DNA of 64,000 nucleotides from Valencia hispanica. Its lineage: Eukaryota > Chordata > Actinopteri > Cyprinodontiformes > Valenciidae. The stretch covers positions 8,830,020 to 8,894,019 of the forward strand of contig OY747700.1 in NCBI GenBank assembly GCA_963556495.2, given 5' to 3'. The first letter of the stretch is position 1. Every line of letters begins with the position of its first letter. The notes beneath the pieces are model-generated. The model had not been told where the DNA came from. It worked only from the letters and a program-made list of their open reading frames with translations, and did not search any database. Shown piece by piece: positions 56,017 through 64,000 of this stretch. The position numbers were made by a program, and so were the translations under genes.

Positions 56017-57927
56017 ATTAATAATCGTTTTGGGGGGAAGGAGCTTTTGACTTACCGATTTTGGCCCATGCGACAAAAAGTTTAAACATTACTGACCTAG
56101 CTGGTCTTAAACTACCATTTTCTGTCAGTCAACCTTTGATATTCTTTCAATTCTTTATGGATTCATCCAAACAAATGGGATCAAATTGTGTCTTTGTGAC
56201 AGATATCCAGTAAAGTTCCTTTTAATCCAATTCAATATAAGTTTCTTGCCTATTTGTCCAGTAATACAAGATGCACCAATGGTTCGTGATTGAGTTTAGA
56301 TTTTTTTTATGCCTAAGGCAAAAGCTAAGTGGTGTCAATTTAAAACAATTAAAACCCGTTTCTGAAAATTGACAAGGACTGGACTAGAAAATAATCAAGA
56401 AATAATCAAAAGTAATACTTGTATAGACTGACAGAAGAGAATTACTGAGATTGAGAAGATAAATATAAGGAAAGAAGAAATGACTCAAGACTTGCAATAT
56501 GCTGTTTATGCTGCATTCCAAATGCATTGTTAAAACATACATTTTGAATACTGGCTGTTTTATACTATGCAGTGGTTATTACTCAAAAATACAGTTTTTC
56601 AGTTAAATACTGGTAAATACAAACATAAAAAATCCAGGATATCACACAGGTAAACTCTGTCCTGGAATCACGAAGGACAGAAAATATGATCTGAACCAAA
56701 CAAGAATTTATTTTAAGATTAATAAATTAAAAAGATGAAAAGGCTTTCATTGAAGTCTACATACTGACTTCAAAATATTACTGCTGTATATCAGCAGGTA
56801 GTGCATACGTGACAACATGATGGAGAGGAGAATAAGCAAAGAAAGACGAATCTGAGACGTCAGAAACATGATGGTGAGAACAAATTATTATGAGATACGG
56901 CTAATCCAAAGAAAAATAAATCCCTGATGCTTCTCAGTTGTCTCCGCTCACGTCTTTGCTGCTCACTGATATAAACCGCAAAGGGGGGAAAAGGCTGCAG
57001 CGTTCCCTTCATTTCCTTCCCATTTCTGCCTTGCGCTGGAAGGTTATCTGTAACATTAGGTCCTTTCAGCCCAGTAGAGAAGAGGATAATTGGCTGGTAG
57101 CAGCAGGGAAGTGAGATATTTCAAGCTGCCTGGGTTCCAAATCTGACACGGACGGACAACTCTGACAATTCCCAATGGAATGGCAGGGGGCCAGGTGGAG
57201 TAAAGGAGGAAGGCTGTCAAACATGGAGCAGAGAGGGAGACCTAGAGGGAATGATGGAGATGGAGATAGACCACAAAAAGAAAAAATACAACTTTGGGCT
57301 TTGGGATGAATTATTATTCAATATTTCTTTCTGGAAGGTGCAAAAAGCTACTATTATTACTATTTTTCTTATTTGACCATATAAACAACCTTGTGGTGTT
57401 ATCAATTTTAACAGGTAAATAACTGATTAATATGGTTTATACTCTGTAACAATTTACACAAATAACATCTACTCTAAATATAATCTAAAAGTCTGATTTT
57501 CTTCAAGTGGAATAAATTAGCTTTTCGTATTATATCAATTAATATTCAGTCAAACACTTATAAATGTTATTTTAAAAATTTTTTTATGATTTACCCTATC
57601 CTGTCACTGCTCCTAACAATAAATGGTTAGATAATCCAAGCAAATAATTATATCCCACTGATGTAACAACGCATCTTGCACACAAGACGATACACAAAAA
57701 AAGTGTTTTTAGAAAAGAATGGAACAGAATAAAATAGTCCTGTATTTCTGCTTCTGTTGGGAAATTCAAGATTTTCAGATTTTAGCCCCTCCTCCTTTTT
57801 TAATGAAGGGAAAGTTTCACAAATTGTGTAAAGGATTTCTGTTTATGCATAATTATCAAGATCAGGTTTGATCAGTATTTTAAATTTTGAAATGGAGAAG
57901 ACCAAATCCCATCCCAACCCTTCAACC
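56017..57927. other. no recognised gene or element
   Basis: Intronic sequence. I saw no inverted ends, arrays or coding likeness. Confidence 0.45.
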
Positions 57928-57935
57928 GCCTATAC

Positions 57936-58161
57936 CAGGGGTCTGCAGCTCCAGTCCTTGAGTGTCACAGTCCTGAAACTTTTCGATGCATCCCTGCTCC
58001 AACACACCTGACTCAAAAGGCTGAATCACCTCCTTAGCATTGCAGCAAGTTCTGCAAATGCCTAGTCACTAACCACTCATTTGATTAAGGTGGGTTGGAG
58101 GAGGGATGCATCAAAATGTTGCAGGACAGTGACACTCGAGGGCTGGAGTTGCAGACCCCAG
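57936..58161. mobile_element. hAT-type palindromic MITE (226 bp)
   Basis: Ends CAGGGGTCTGCAGCTCCAGT and GGCTGGAGTTGCAGACCCCAG are long inverted repeats that continue inward (CTTGAGTGTCACAGTCCTG versus CAGGACAGTGACACTCGAG). Flanks GCCTATAC (57928-57935) and CCCTACAC (58162-58169) match at 6 of 8. The element can fold nearly end to end. No coding sequence. Confidence 0.85.
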
Positions 58162-58169
58162 CCCTACAC

Positions 58170-58535
58170 CGACCTTCTGGTTTAAGCACTGACTAACTCT
58201 GGGTAAACACTGGAATCGATTTGTGCAAAAAAAAAAACATTTTTATTATTTAACTTTTTCAGTCGATCATCGAAATCAATTGCAACATGAACTGAGAAGG
58301 TTTTGATGAACAAATCGCATCATTTACTGTTAAAGGCCACAGGAAAGGAGCTTTTTGGGCATTTTACCGTGACTTGATTTATTAAGAGTAAATTTTTGTA
58401 GTTATTCTGTAGTTACCTCCTGTGTATAGTTTTTTTTAAACGATGATCATGGTGAATTAACAGCTCACCCACGTAAAGACAGACGTTTTTATTGTTATGG
58501 CAGTGGAAGCTTCAATTAAAGATGGCTTGTTCAAA
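58170..58535. other. no recognised gene or element
   Basis: AT-rich intronic sequence between two hAT elements. Confidence 0.45.
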
Positions 58536-58543
58536 GTTACAAC

Positions 58544-59316
58544 TAGGCATGTCACAATGAATCAATTAATCACAAGATTAATTCAAATAAGCTCGATAAT
58601 TTTTCCTGCCACATAATTTCCATTTGCAGGCTTGTTTGTTTTCCTCGCGTCTCCCTCTTTCTAACAAAAAGACTGGATAAAAAAATATATATAAAACCTT
58701 ATATAACCCTGCATAGGATAGACTGGTATAGATAATAGATGGATGTTAGCATTCCGCTAAATACAGTTAGCTTTGCGGTGCATCTTTTTTGATAATCTAA
58801 ATTAGTAACACCTACATCCCTTGTTTAATTTTTTAGCTGAATTGTTCAACTGCTGCAGCACGGCTCTAAATAGCGTGTCCGGAAGCTCTTCTTGTCCTCC
58901 AGTGTTGTGGGCTTACACGCCATTACCGGATGAAAACAATAACATTCTACGTGCTAATATGACCCATTTATCCATAGTGGAATTTTCAAACAGTGTCTTT
59001 GTTGCTAACTTTTTTTGTTTACAAAACTCCTAAGTGGTAGTTTTGCCATTTTTTTTCGTCTTTGCTCAGACAATTTTGTTTACAGAGTTCATCCATTTTT
59101 TTTTATTGTTTTGTTAATTTATACTGGAGATTGAAAATGTCTTCCAGTTGCAGTGGTAAAAGTTTTTTAGAAATTAAAGTTTATTGATCGCTCAGAGGGT
59201 GTACATGCATTAATATTGCATTAGTTGAAAATGGTCTCAAAACGACAAAATTATCATTTATCGCAATCATTTCTGAGAAAAATAATCGTCCAGAAACATT
59301 TATCATGACAGGCCTA
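58544..59316. mobile_element. hAT-type element, exact 8-bp target duplication
   Basis: GTTACAAC at 58536-58543 and 59317-59324. Ends TAGGCATGTCACAATGA and TTTATCATGACAGGCCTA are inverted repeats, with further ATCAATTAATCACAAG versus TTATCGCAATCATT likeness. A SINE-type tail (CCCTGCATAGGATAGACTGG, ATGGATG) at 58700-58745 lies inside it. No transposase recognised. Confidence 0.9.
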
Positions 59317-59892
59317 GTTACAACTCAAAAATAAGTTACCCCATCTGAGGAAAATGTTAGAGGGTTGAGAAGCTTTTAGGCCGAGTATTCTCTTCTCTTG
59401 GTTTCACAGTAGTCAAATCACGAGTCAGTAGAACATAAAATTAAACACAGCGAGCAATTAAAGCGAGATAATAACAACGTGGAAACCCATTCAAAATATT
59501 ATTGCAAGTGATTTAATTAATAAAATTAACTCTGCTCTGCTCTTTATTATGCCCTCAAAAACAGCATTGTTTAGCAGATAATGATCTAATTATTAAGTAC
59601 AATCAAATTACTAAAAGCTACGTAGTAAAACAGATTTAATCAATCTAATATAAGCAGCTATTCTGGGCTCATAGAACAGAAAATGAATCTGCTTTTTAGT
59701 GCTGAAATATAATCTCTATTTATTAAAATTGTAAAAGTGGTATAATTCTCACAAAAACATTTTTCTGAAAGAGTTTGAAAAGGTCCATCATAATCAATGA
59801 ACAAGAAGCTAACTTCTTAATTAAAGCATCCAAAGAAAACTGTTAATGTGAATTATGGTAAATGAGGAAGACATTTAGGAGAAACAGGGGTG
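59317..59892. other. no recognised gene or element
   Basis: AT-rich intronic sequence. Confidence 0.45.
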
Positions 59893-60065
59893 CAAACTCG
59901 AGCAGCTGGTAGCACTATTGCCTTGCAGCAAAAAGCCTAAGGTCTTTCAACATGAAGTTTGCATGTTCTCCACAGGTATGCACAGGTTCTCTACGGGTAC
60001 TCCTGTTTTCTTTCACAGTCCAAAAAAATATAATAACTCTAAATTGCCCCAAGGTATTTGCATGT
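59893..60065 (+). repeat. SINE head fragment
   Basis: GAGCAGCTGGTAGCACTATT, GCCTTGCAGCAAAAAG, then GAAGTTTGCATGTTCTCCAC and TTTCACAGTCCAAAAA. Same family as 27895, missing the B box and the 3' tail. It lies just downstream of the first visible TYW1 exon. Confidence 0.65.
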
Positions 60066-60199
60066 GCATGGTTGTTTGGAAGGAAAGAAGAAAGTACACA
60101 CAAAAAAGATGGAATAGGAAGGACACAAGAGAGTGTGCAATGGAAGACAAAGTTGTGTTTTAAGTTTAAAGCAATAATGTTAAAATTAGCAGAACTTAC

Positions 60200-60335
60200 T
60201 TTCTCTCCCAAAGCCTTGAGGCTGTCGACGAAACGAGGCCAGAAGTCATTAAAAAGTGGCCGATCAATCTTCTTCAGACTATCCTTGGTGCTGGCATCCA
60301 CACTGACGTACAACTGAGTCACTGGCACCAGGTTT
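60200..60335 (-). CDS. TYW1: TYW1 internal exon, radical-SAM domain part
   Basis: Encodes 45 residues from NLVPVTQLYVSVDAS to DSLKALGEK, preceded by one nucleotide that completes a codon from the upstream exon (phase 2 intron). The stretch QLYVSVDASTKDSLKKIDRP is a very characteristic TYW1 segment within the radical-SAM barrel. TYW1 uses S-adenosylmethionine and pyruvate to turn N1-methylguanosine-37 of tRNA-Phe into 4-demethylwyosine, the tricyclic core of wybutosine. The acceptor AG is at 60336-60337. The donor GTAAGT begins at 60199 and the exon ends exactly after a Lys codon. Open reading continues past the donor, but those residues do not resemble the family, so the splice site sets the end. 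The exon has no frameshift or stop and is clearly under coding constraint, unlike the flanking repeats. Confidence 0.93.
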
Positions 60336-60413
60336 CTGGAAAACGGGAAAACTTTATGAGTAGGATGTTCAGCTCAAGAAACATTTTTAAGGCTTTCGGG
60401 GATCAATTAACTG

Positions 60414-60793
60414 TAGGGGTGTAACAGTACACTAAAATCACGTTTCAGTACGTAGTTGGGGTTTTAAAGTCACGATTCCATTCGTTTTTGGTACACTTTA
60501 ATCAAGAGAAATAAACACAAATCTGCATATGACTTATTTTTACTTTGATCAGCATTAAACAAAGAATCTTTTTCTGAATTCATTCCTTTCAATTCCTGAA
60601 ATTATTTGATTTTATCTATATCCTAAAAAGTTGAAAGTATAGAACTGACTGGAGATTTGATTACATTTTTGAATATAGTACAAGCAGATATAGCCAGAGT
60701 AGAAATCAATGTAACCACTTGTCAGTGTTAATGTGCAGACCGAACCGACAGGGCCGTACTGAAAAATACGAATACATATACGTTACACCCCTA
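60414..60793 (+). mobile_element. hAT-type MITE (380 bp), exact 8-bp target duplication
   Basis: ATTAACTG at 60406-60413 and 60794-60801. Ends TAGGGGTGTAACAGTACA and TACGTTACACCCCTA are inverted repeats. It is an internally deleted relative of the elements at 21041 and 38035, sharing TACACTTTAATCAAG, ATTCATTCCTTTCAATTCCTG and CCGACAGGGCCGTAC. It is the best-preserved pair of ends of this family. Confidence 0.92.
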
Positions 60794-60825
60794 ATTAACT
60801 GGACACTTGAATGTAAAGTACAGCT

Positions 60826-61000
60826 CAAAAAATTAGAATATCGAGAAAAAGTTCTAGCCTTTATTTCTAGTAAATACAAAAATGTTAAAAAATATCAGGC
60901 TTTTAAATAGTATAATTTCTAATACCTAAATACTTGGTTGGGGCTCCTTTTGCATGAAATATGGCATCAATTACGAGTACTATGGTGGTGCTCATGGCTA
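60826..61000 (-). mobile_element. Tc1 end fragment, same family as 35885
   Basis: Starts CAGCTCAAAAAATTAGAATA then TCGAGAAAAAGTTC, a terminal repeat like that at 35885. GGTTGGGGCTCCTTTTGCAT, then GAAATATGGCATCAATTACG, is the reversed C terminus of the transposase (compare MPRRIDAVIHTK..APT). The rest is lost. Confidence 0.6.
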
Positions 61001-61794
61001 AATGCAGTCAGAAAATGATGCAAAAATTGAGGTTTTAGTCAAACAAAAGAAAAGCAAAACATTTTAAGCTTCTATCTAAATCTGAAGAAGGCCTGAACAA
61101 TTTTAGGAAAACATGTAAAATGTGAAAATGTTGGCTGACGTTTTGGCACTGAAACAACTAGGCTGTAGTTTCTTTATGAGCGTAACATCTTATCCCCTCT
61201 TTAAATTGTAATGCTGCATTAAGCAACAAGTGTACATAATGTGTACAGTTCTACTGCAATAGTAAAAAGTTTGCTAGATATTTTGCAGCCCCAGTCTGAA
61301 GGTCCACCTCCAAGTTGTTAGGATGGTTTAGGGTTTCTGCTGAAGAGAAAGTGGCAAGAACATAAACCTTTATGGCAATTCCCTTGGGAGTTTATTCAAT
61401 ATCCTTGATATGAGACAGTACAGTGTTTAGCGATTAGTTTTGTGGCTCATTTTACATACTTTGCAAAATCTGATTGAAATTGATAAACAATTAAATATGC
61501 CACCAGGCACCACTAGACACTGCTAGGTTCATAACAAGCCCCACCTAGTGTTCAAGTAGTGCCAAGCCAGTTCGGCTTCTAGGCTGGGATAAGTTATTAA
61601 CTGCTGTATTGCCCTTTATTTGGCATGAAATAAAGGTTAATAAACGTAATTTTTTATTTACTCTATTTTACTCTATTACTCTATTTTTTTAAGTCCGTTT
61701 TGGGGTTAATTAACCTTTTTGTTTGACATTTTACATTGAGATCATTGAAATAAGTGAAATGAAGTCAAATCATTTAAGAGGAAAGGTTTAAATG
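61001..61794. other. no recognised gene or element
   Basis: Intron upstream of the first visible TYW1 exon. I looked for the preceding TYW1 exon here and did not see it. Confidence 0.5.
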
Positions 61795-62215
61795 GTCCCC
61801 AACCTTATTATTTATCCATGGACCGGTTTAATATCAGACAATATTCACACGGACCGGCAGATAAAGGCAACAAGAAAAAAAAACTACCGGCATAAAAACG
61901 GGGTTATTATTAAATATAATAATAAATGTAAATCCAATGTATGCTTGTAATATTGTTAGCGTTTGCGTAACATCGCGCCTGCTTTTAAAATAAGATTTAC
62001 CACAGAAACAAATATAAAGAGCATGAAAGAAAATACAACTTAGCACAATGTTGAATAAGTGGAAGCCTTGTGGCTGTTTCTAACTACACGGTCCAGTCTG
62101 GGACGGTTTTAAAGGCTTCATTGCCTCATTAGAAAGCCGGTTGCCACAAATTATATAGAGCAGAGTGGGGGTTTGGTGCTTGGAAATAGCCTGTCGCGAT
62201 AAATCCATATTTTAA
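61795..62215 (+). mobile_element. hAT-like element, left-end fragment
   Basis: GGTCCCCAACCTTATTATTT, CCATGGACCGGTTTAATATC and CACACGGACCGGCAGATAAA match, in the opposite sense, the end at 19380-19515. The right part is cut by the LINE A tail at 62218. Confidence 0.6.
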
Positions 62216-62217
62216 TT

Positions 62218-62463
62218 CAATTCAATTCAGTTTATTTATATAGCGTTGATTCACAACAGATGTCATCTCAAGGCACTTAACAAGAAGTAATTTCAATACA
62301 TTTATACAAACATTCCAATCAGTTAAAAAGTTTCCTATTCAAGGAATCCCCGCAGATTGCGTCAGTCATTGGGGTGAAGTTGGGCCCCGTTGATGCAGAC
62401 TTTCCAACCACAGCAATCCTTCAGCAATCCCTCATACTGAGCAAGCATGTAGCGACGGTGGAG
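62218..62463 (-). repeat. LINE family A 3' end, 246 bp
   Basis: Matches the 3' end of the copy at 32230 (TTCAGTTTATTTATATAG, CACAACAGATGTCATCTCAA, GGGCCCCGTTGATGCAGACT, GCATGTAGCGACGGTGGAGA) with few differences. It is a severely 5'-truncated insertion with a TTGAATTGAATT tail at 62213-62229. Confidence 0.9.
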
Positions 62464-63730
62464 AGGAAGAGCAACTCACGCCCAAATAAACTTATTTTGC
62501 TGATAAACTGTATAAAAGGTGTCTAACAGGGTTGTCTACATGAAATCTTCCACCTCAAAAGATCGCTCTGAGGCTAAGAAGCTCAAGTTGGTATTTAATT
62601 CAAGATGTATTGTCATCGTCAGAAAAACAACAAAATTATGTTGGAGTAGCAACACTGCATAGTATGATGTAACAAAATTGTCACAGCTATAACAGCCCCA
62701 GAGGGCAGATCAGACAAACTGCAGGCATAAAGTGTGGGGCAGGGACATACTGTCAGATACATGGAGATAACGAAATAGCGCAACAATGCAAAGTCCAGTT
62801 CAAATCGATAATTAAAGTGAGTGTGGTTAATGTCTGTGGGAAGGGGAGGGGGCAGAAAGTGACAAAGTGCAGCAATGAAAGGACCGGTTCAAAGCCATTG
62901 TTCCAGTAGATGTGGTTATTGTCCATGGGAAGGGGGGCGGAGAGGGGAGGAGGGCATCGTTCAGCAGTCTCACAGCCTGAGGATACAGGCTGTTGGACAG
63001 TCTTGTTGTCCAGGCCCGTATGGACCTGTACCTTCTACCTTAAAGCAGGAGGTGGAACAGATGATGAGCAGGGCGGTGACGGTCATGCAGGATGTTCCGC
63101 AGTCTCTGGAGACATTGGGTGGTGCAGGTGGTGCTCATCGCTGGGAGGTTGGTCCCAATGATTTCCCCCGCTGTTTTCGCCACTCGCTGGAGGGCCTGCT
63201 GGTCTGCCTTAGTCCAGCTGGTAAACCACACTAAAAATCCGTATGTAAGAACACTAATGATGGCACAGTTGTAGAAGTTCACCATCAGAGGTCTGGATAT
63301 GTGGCTGCTCCTCAACTTCCTTAGGTAGTGGAGGCGTTGTTGGGCCTTCCCCACAGCCGAGGCAGTGTGAGTGCCCCAGGAAAGGTCCTCCGCCACCGTC
63401 ACCCCCAGGAATTTGAAATGGCTCACTCTCTCCACCTCTTCCAAGTCAATAGAGAGAGGTCTGTGGTTGTTTGGACTATTCCTACAGAAGTCCACAATGA
63501 ATCCCTTGGTCCTTTTGATGTTTAAAACATCAAAAACTGCTCTCCATCTTTCTGTGTCTGTGCCACTGCAGCAACACCGCTGTCAAGGTGTCAATCACAG
63601 CCCAGACCACGCTCAGCCCTCTCCCCCTGCATTTTTGCTGGTCCGCCATGCAATGGCTCCTTTTGGAGCATTTTTCAAACAGGAAATGTGAGCGGTTAGG
63701 ACTCTGGTAAGGGGGTGAGTTGCTCTTTAA
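62464..63730. mobile_element. TTAA-type MITE halves around a LINE fragment
   Basis: AAGAGCAACTCACGCCC at 62467 and, reversed, GGGTGAGTTGCTCTTTAA at 63713-63730 are inverted ends; the right end stops at TTAA (63727-63730). The left TTAA was removed by the abutting LINE A tail. The interior is split by the LINE at 62590-63570. Confidence 0.6.
62590..63570 (-). pseudogene. 5'-truncated LINE, reverse-transcriptase C-terminal part
   Basis: The frame 63495-63040 reads VDFCRNSPNNHRPLSI, VERVSHFKFLGVTVAEDLSW, KAQQRLHYLRKLRSSHISRP, LMVNFYNCAIISVLTYGFLV and QRVAKTAGEIIGTNLPAM, the thumb and C-terminal region of a Jockey-superclade non-LTR element (Rex1-like is a fair guess). A remnant of HDRHRPAHHLF follows, then a 3' UTR with AATACATCTTGAATT-like end. 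The catalytic core is missing. A third LINE lineage, distinct from A and B. Confidence 0.78.
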
Positions 63731-64000
63731 GTAGGACTCCAGGTATCGTCTGCAAAATGTAGCTGTCTCTTTCTTGGAAGTCGTAGGCTCTTCAGTCTCT
63801 TCACTGACCTTTTTTCTTTTCGCAAAAACACTTTTCAGAGACCACTGTTTTAATAATTTTGCTAGCCTGTGGGTTCGTTTTTAGCAGTGATGTATCGCAT
63901 GACCGCAGGAAGTTTCTTTATATGCACCAAGAGTGAGTTGATGTAAGGCAGGGAATCAGGTCATTTTTCAAAATAAAACATTGTTTAGCCTCGGATAATA
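63731..64000. other. no recognised gene or element
   Basis: Still inside the TYW1 intron, which continues past the window edge. Confidence 0.45.

Larger units (their letters stand above)
16310..64000 (-). other. TYW1: TYW1 gene, 3' portion (four exons, three complete introns)
   Basis: Gene-level entry. Four minus-strand blocks encode, in order, consecutive parts of the C-terminal 211 residues of TYW1, with exon lengths of 136, 111, 168 and 222 nt including the stop. Every internal junction has AG acceptor and GT donor dinucleotides, and the donors read GTAAGT or GTAAGAC. The three introns in the window are all phase 0 and span 53389-60199, 27610-53277 and 16532-27441. The intron before the first visible exon is phase 2 and runs off the window. 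The flavodoxin-like domain and the radical-SAM CxxxCxxC motif known for this family are not in the window, so the gene is cut by the window edge rather than shown to be truncated. The introns are filled mostly with transposon copies. Confidence 0.9.

Noticed and set aside
1..64000. CRISPR arrays, operons, phage or plasmid systems
   Set aside because: Nothing of the kind is visible; intron-exon structure and LINE/SINE content show a vertebrate nuclear genome.
60336..64000. A further upstream TYW1 exon inside the window
   Set aside because: I scanned the minus strand for the conserved segment that precedes NLVPVTQ and found none; the region is filled by repeats.

Overview
The window is nuclear DNA from a ray-finned fish, most likely a percomorph teleost. 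The evidence is one vertebrate gene split by large introns and a dense load of fish-type transposons: L2/CR1-like LINEs, an L1 fragment, tRNA-derived SINEs, Tc1 elements, and hAT-type and TTAA-type elements. The species cannot be read from the sequence. There are no bacterial operons, CRISPR arrays, rRNA genes or credible tRNA genes.

The only well-supported host gene is the 3' end of TYW1, the radical-SAM enzyme that makes 4-demethylwyosine in tRNA-Phe. It lies on the minus strand. Four consecutive coding exons are present, at 60200-60335, 53278-53388, 27442-27609 and 16310-16531. They encode the last 211 residues and join in frame with canonical GT-AG sites. The introns are about 6.8, 25.7 and 10.9 kb. 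The 5' half of the gene, including the catalytic Cys motif, must lie beyond 64000. About 0.77 kb downstream of the TYW1 stop, on the same strand, is a possible first exon of a MADF-domain protein (15411-15540).

Layout. 1-16.2 kb is the 3' flank of TYW1: a SINE piece, an L2-like LINE with a 613-bp tandem duplication, a TTAA element, an AT-rich 120-bp tandem repeat, a 2.2-kb inverted-repeat element with an AT target duplication, and a Tc1 copy. 16.5-27.4 kb (last intron) holds nested hAT elements, one of them broken by an L1. 27.6-53.3 kb (largest intron) holds SINEs, two L2-like LINE families (A at 32.2-35.0 kb; B at 29.5, 39.4-44.0 and 48.5 kb), three hAT-like copies and two degraded Tc1 elements. 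53.4-60.2 kb holds more family B LINEs and two hAT-like elements. 60.3-64 kb holds a hAT element, a LINE A tail and a truncated LINE inside a TTAA-type element.

Most mobile elements are dead. Their target-site duplications and nesting still give a clear relative order of insertion. I found no convincing new molecular system. The items most worth checking are the MADF exon, the AT-flanked element with arrays of GGCCCA-like repeats at both ends, two RFX X-box palindromes, and the nested element stacks.
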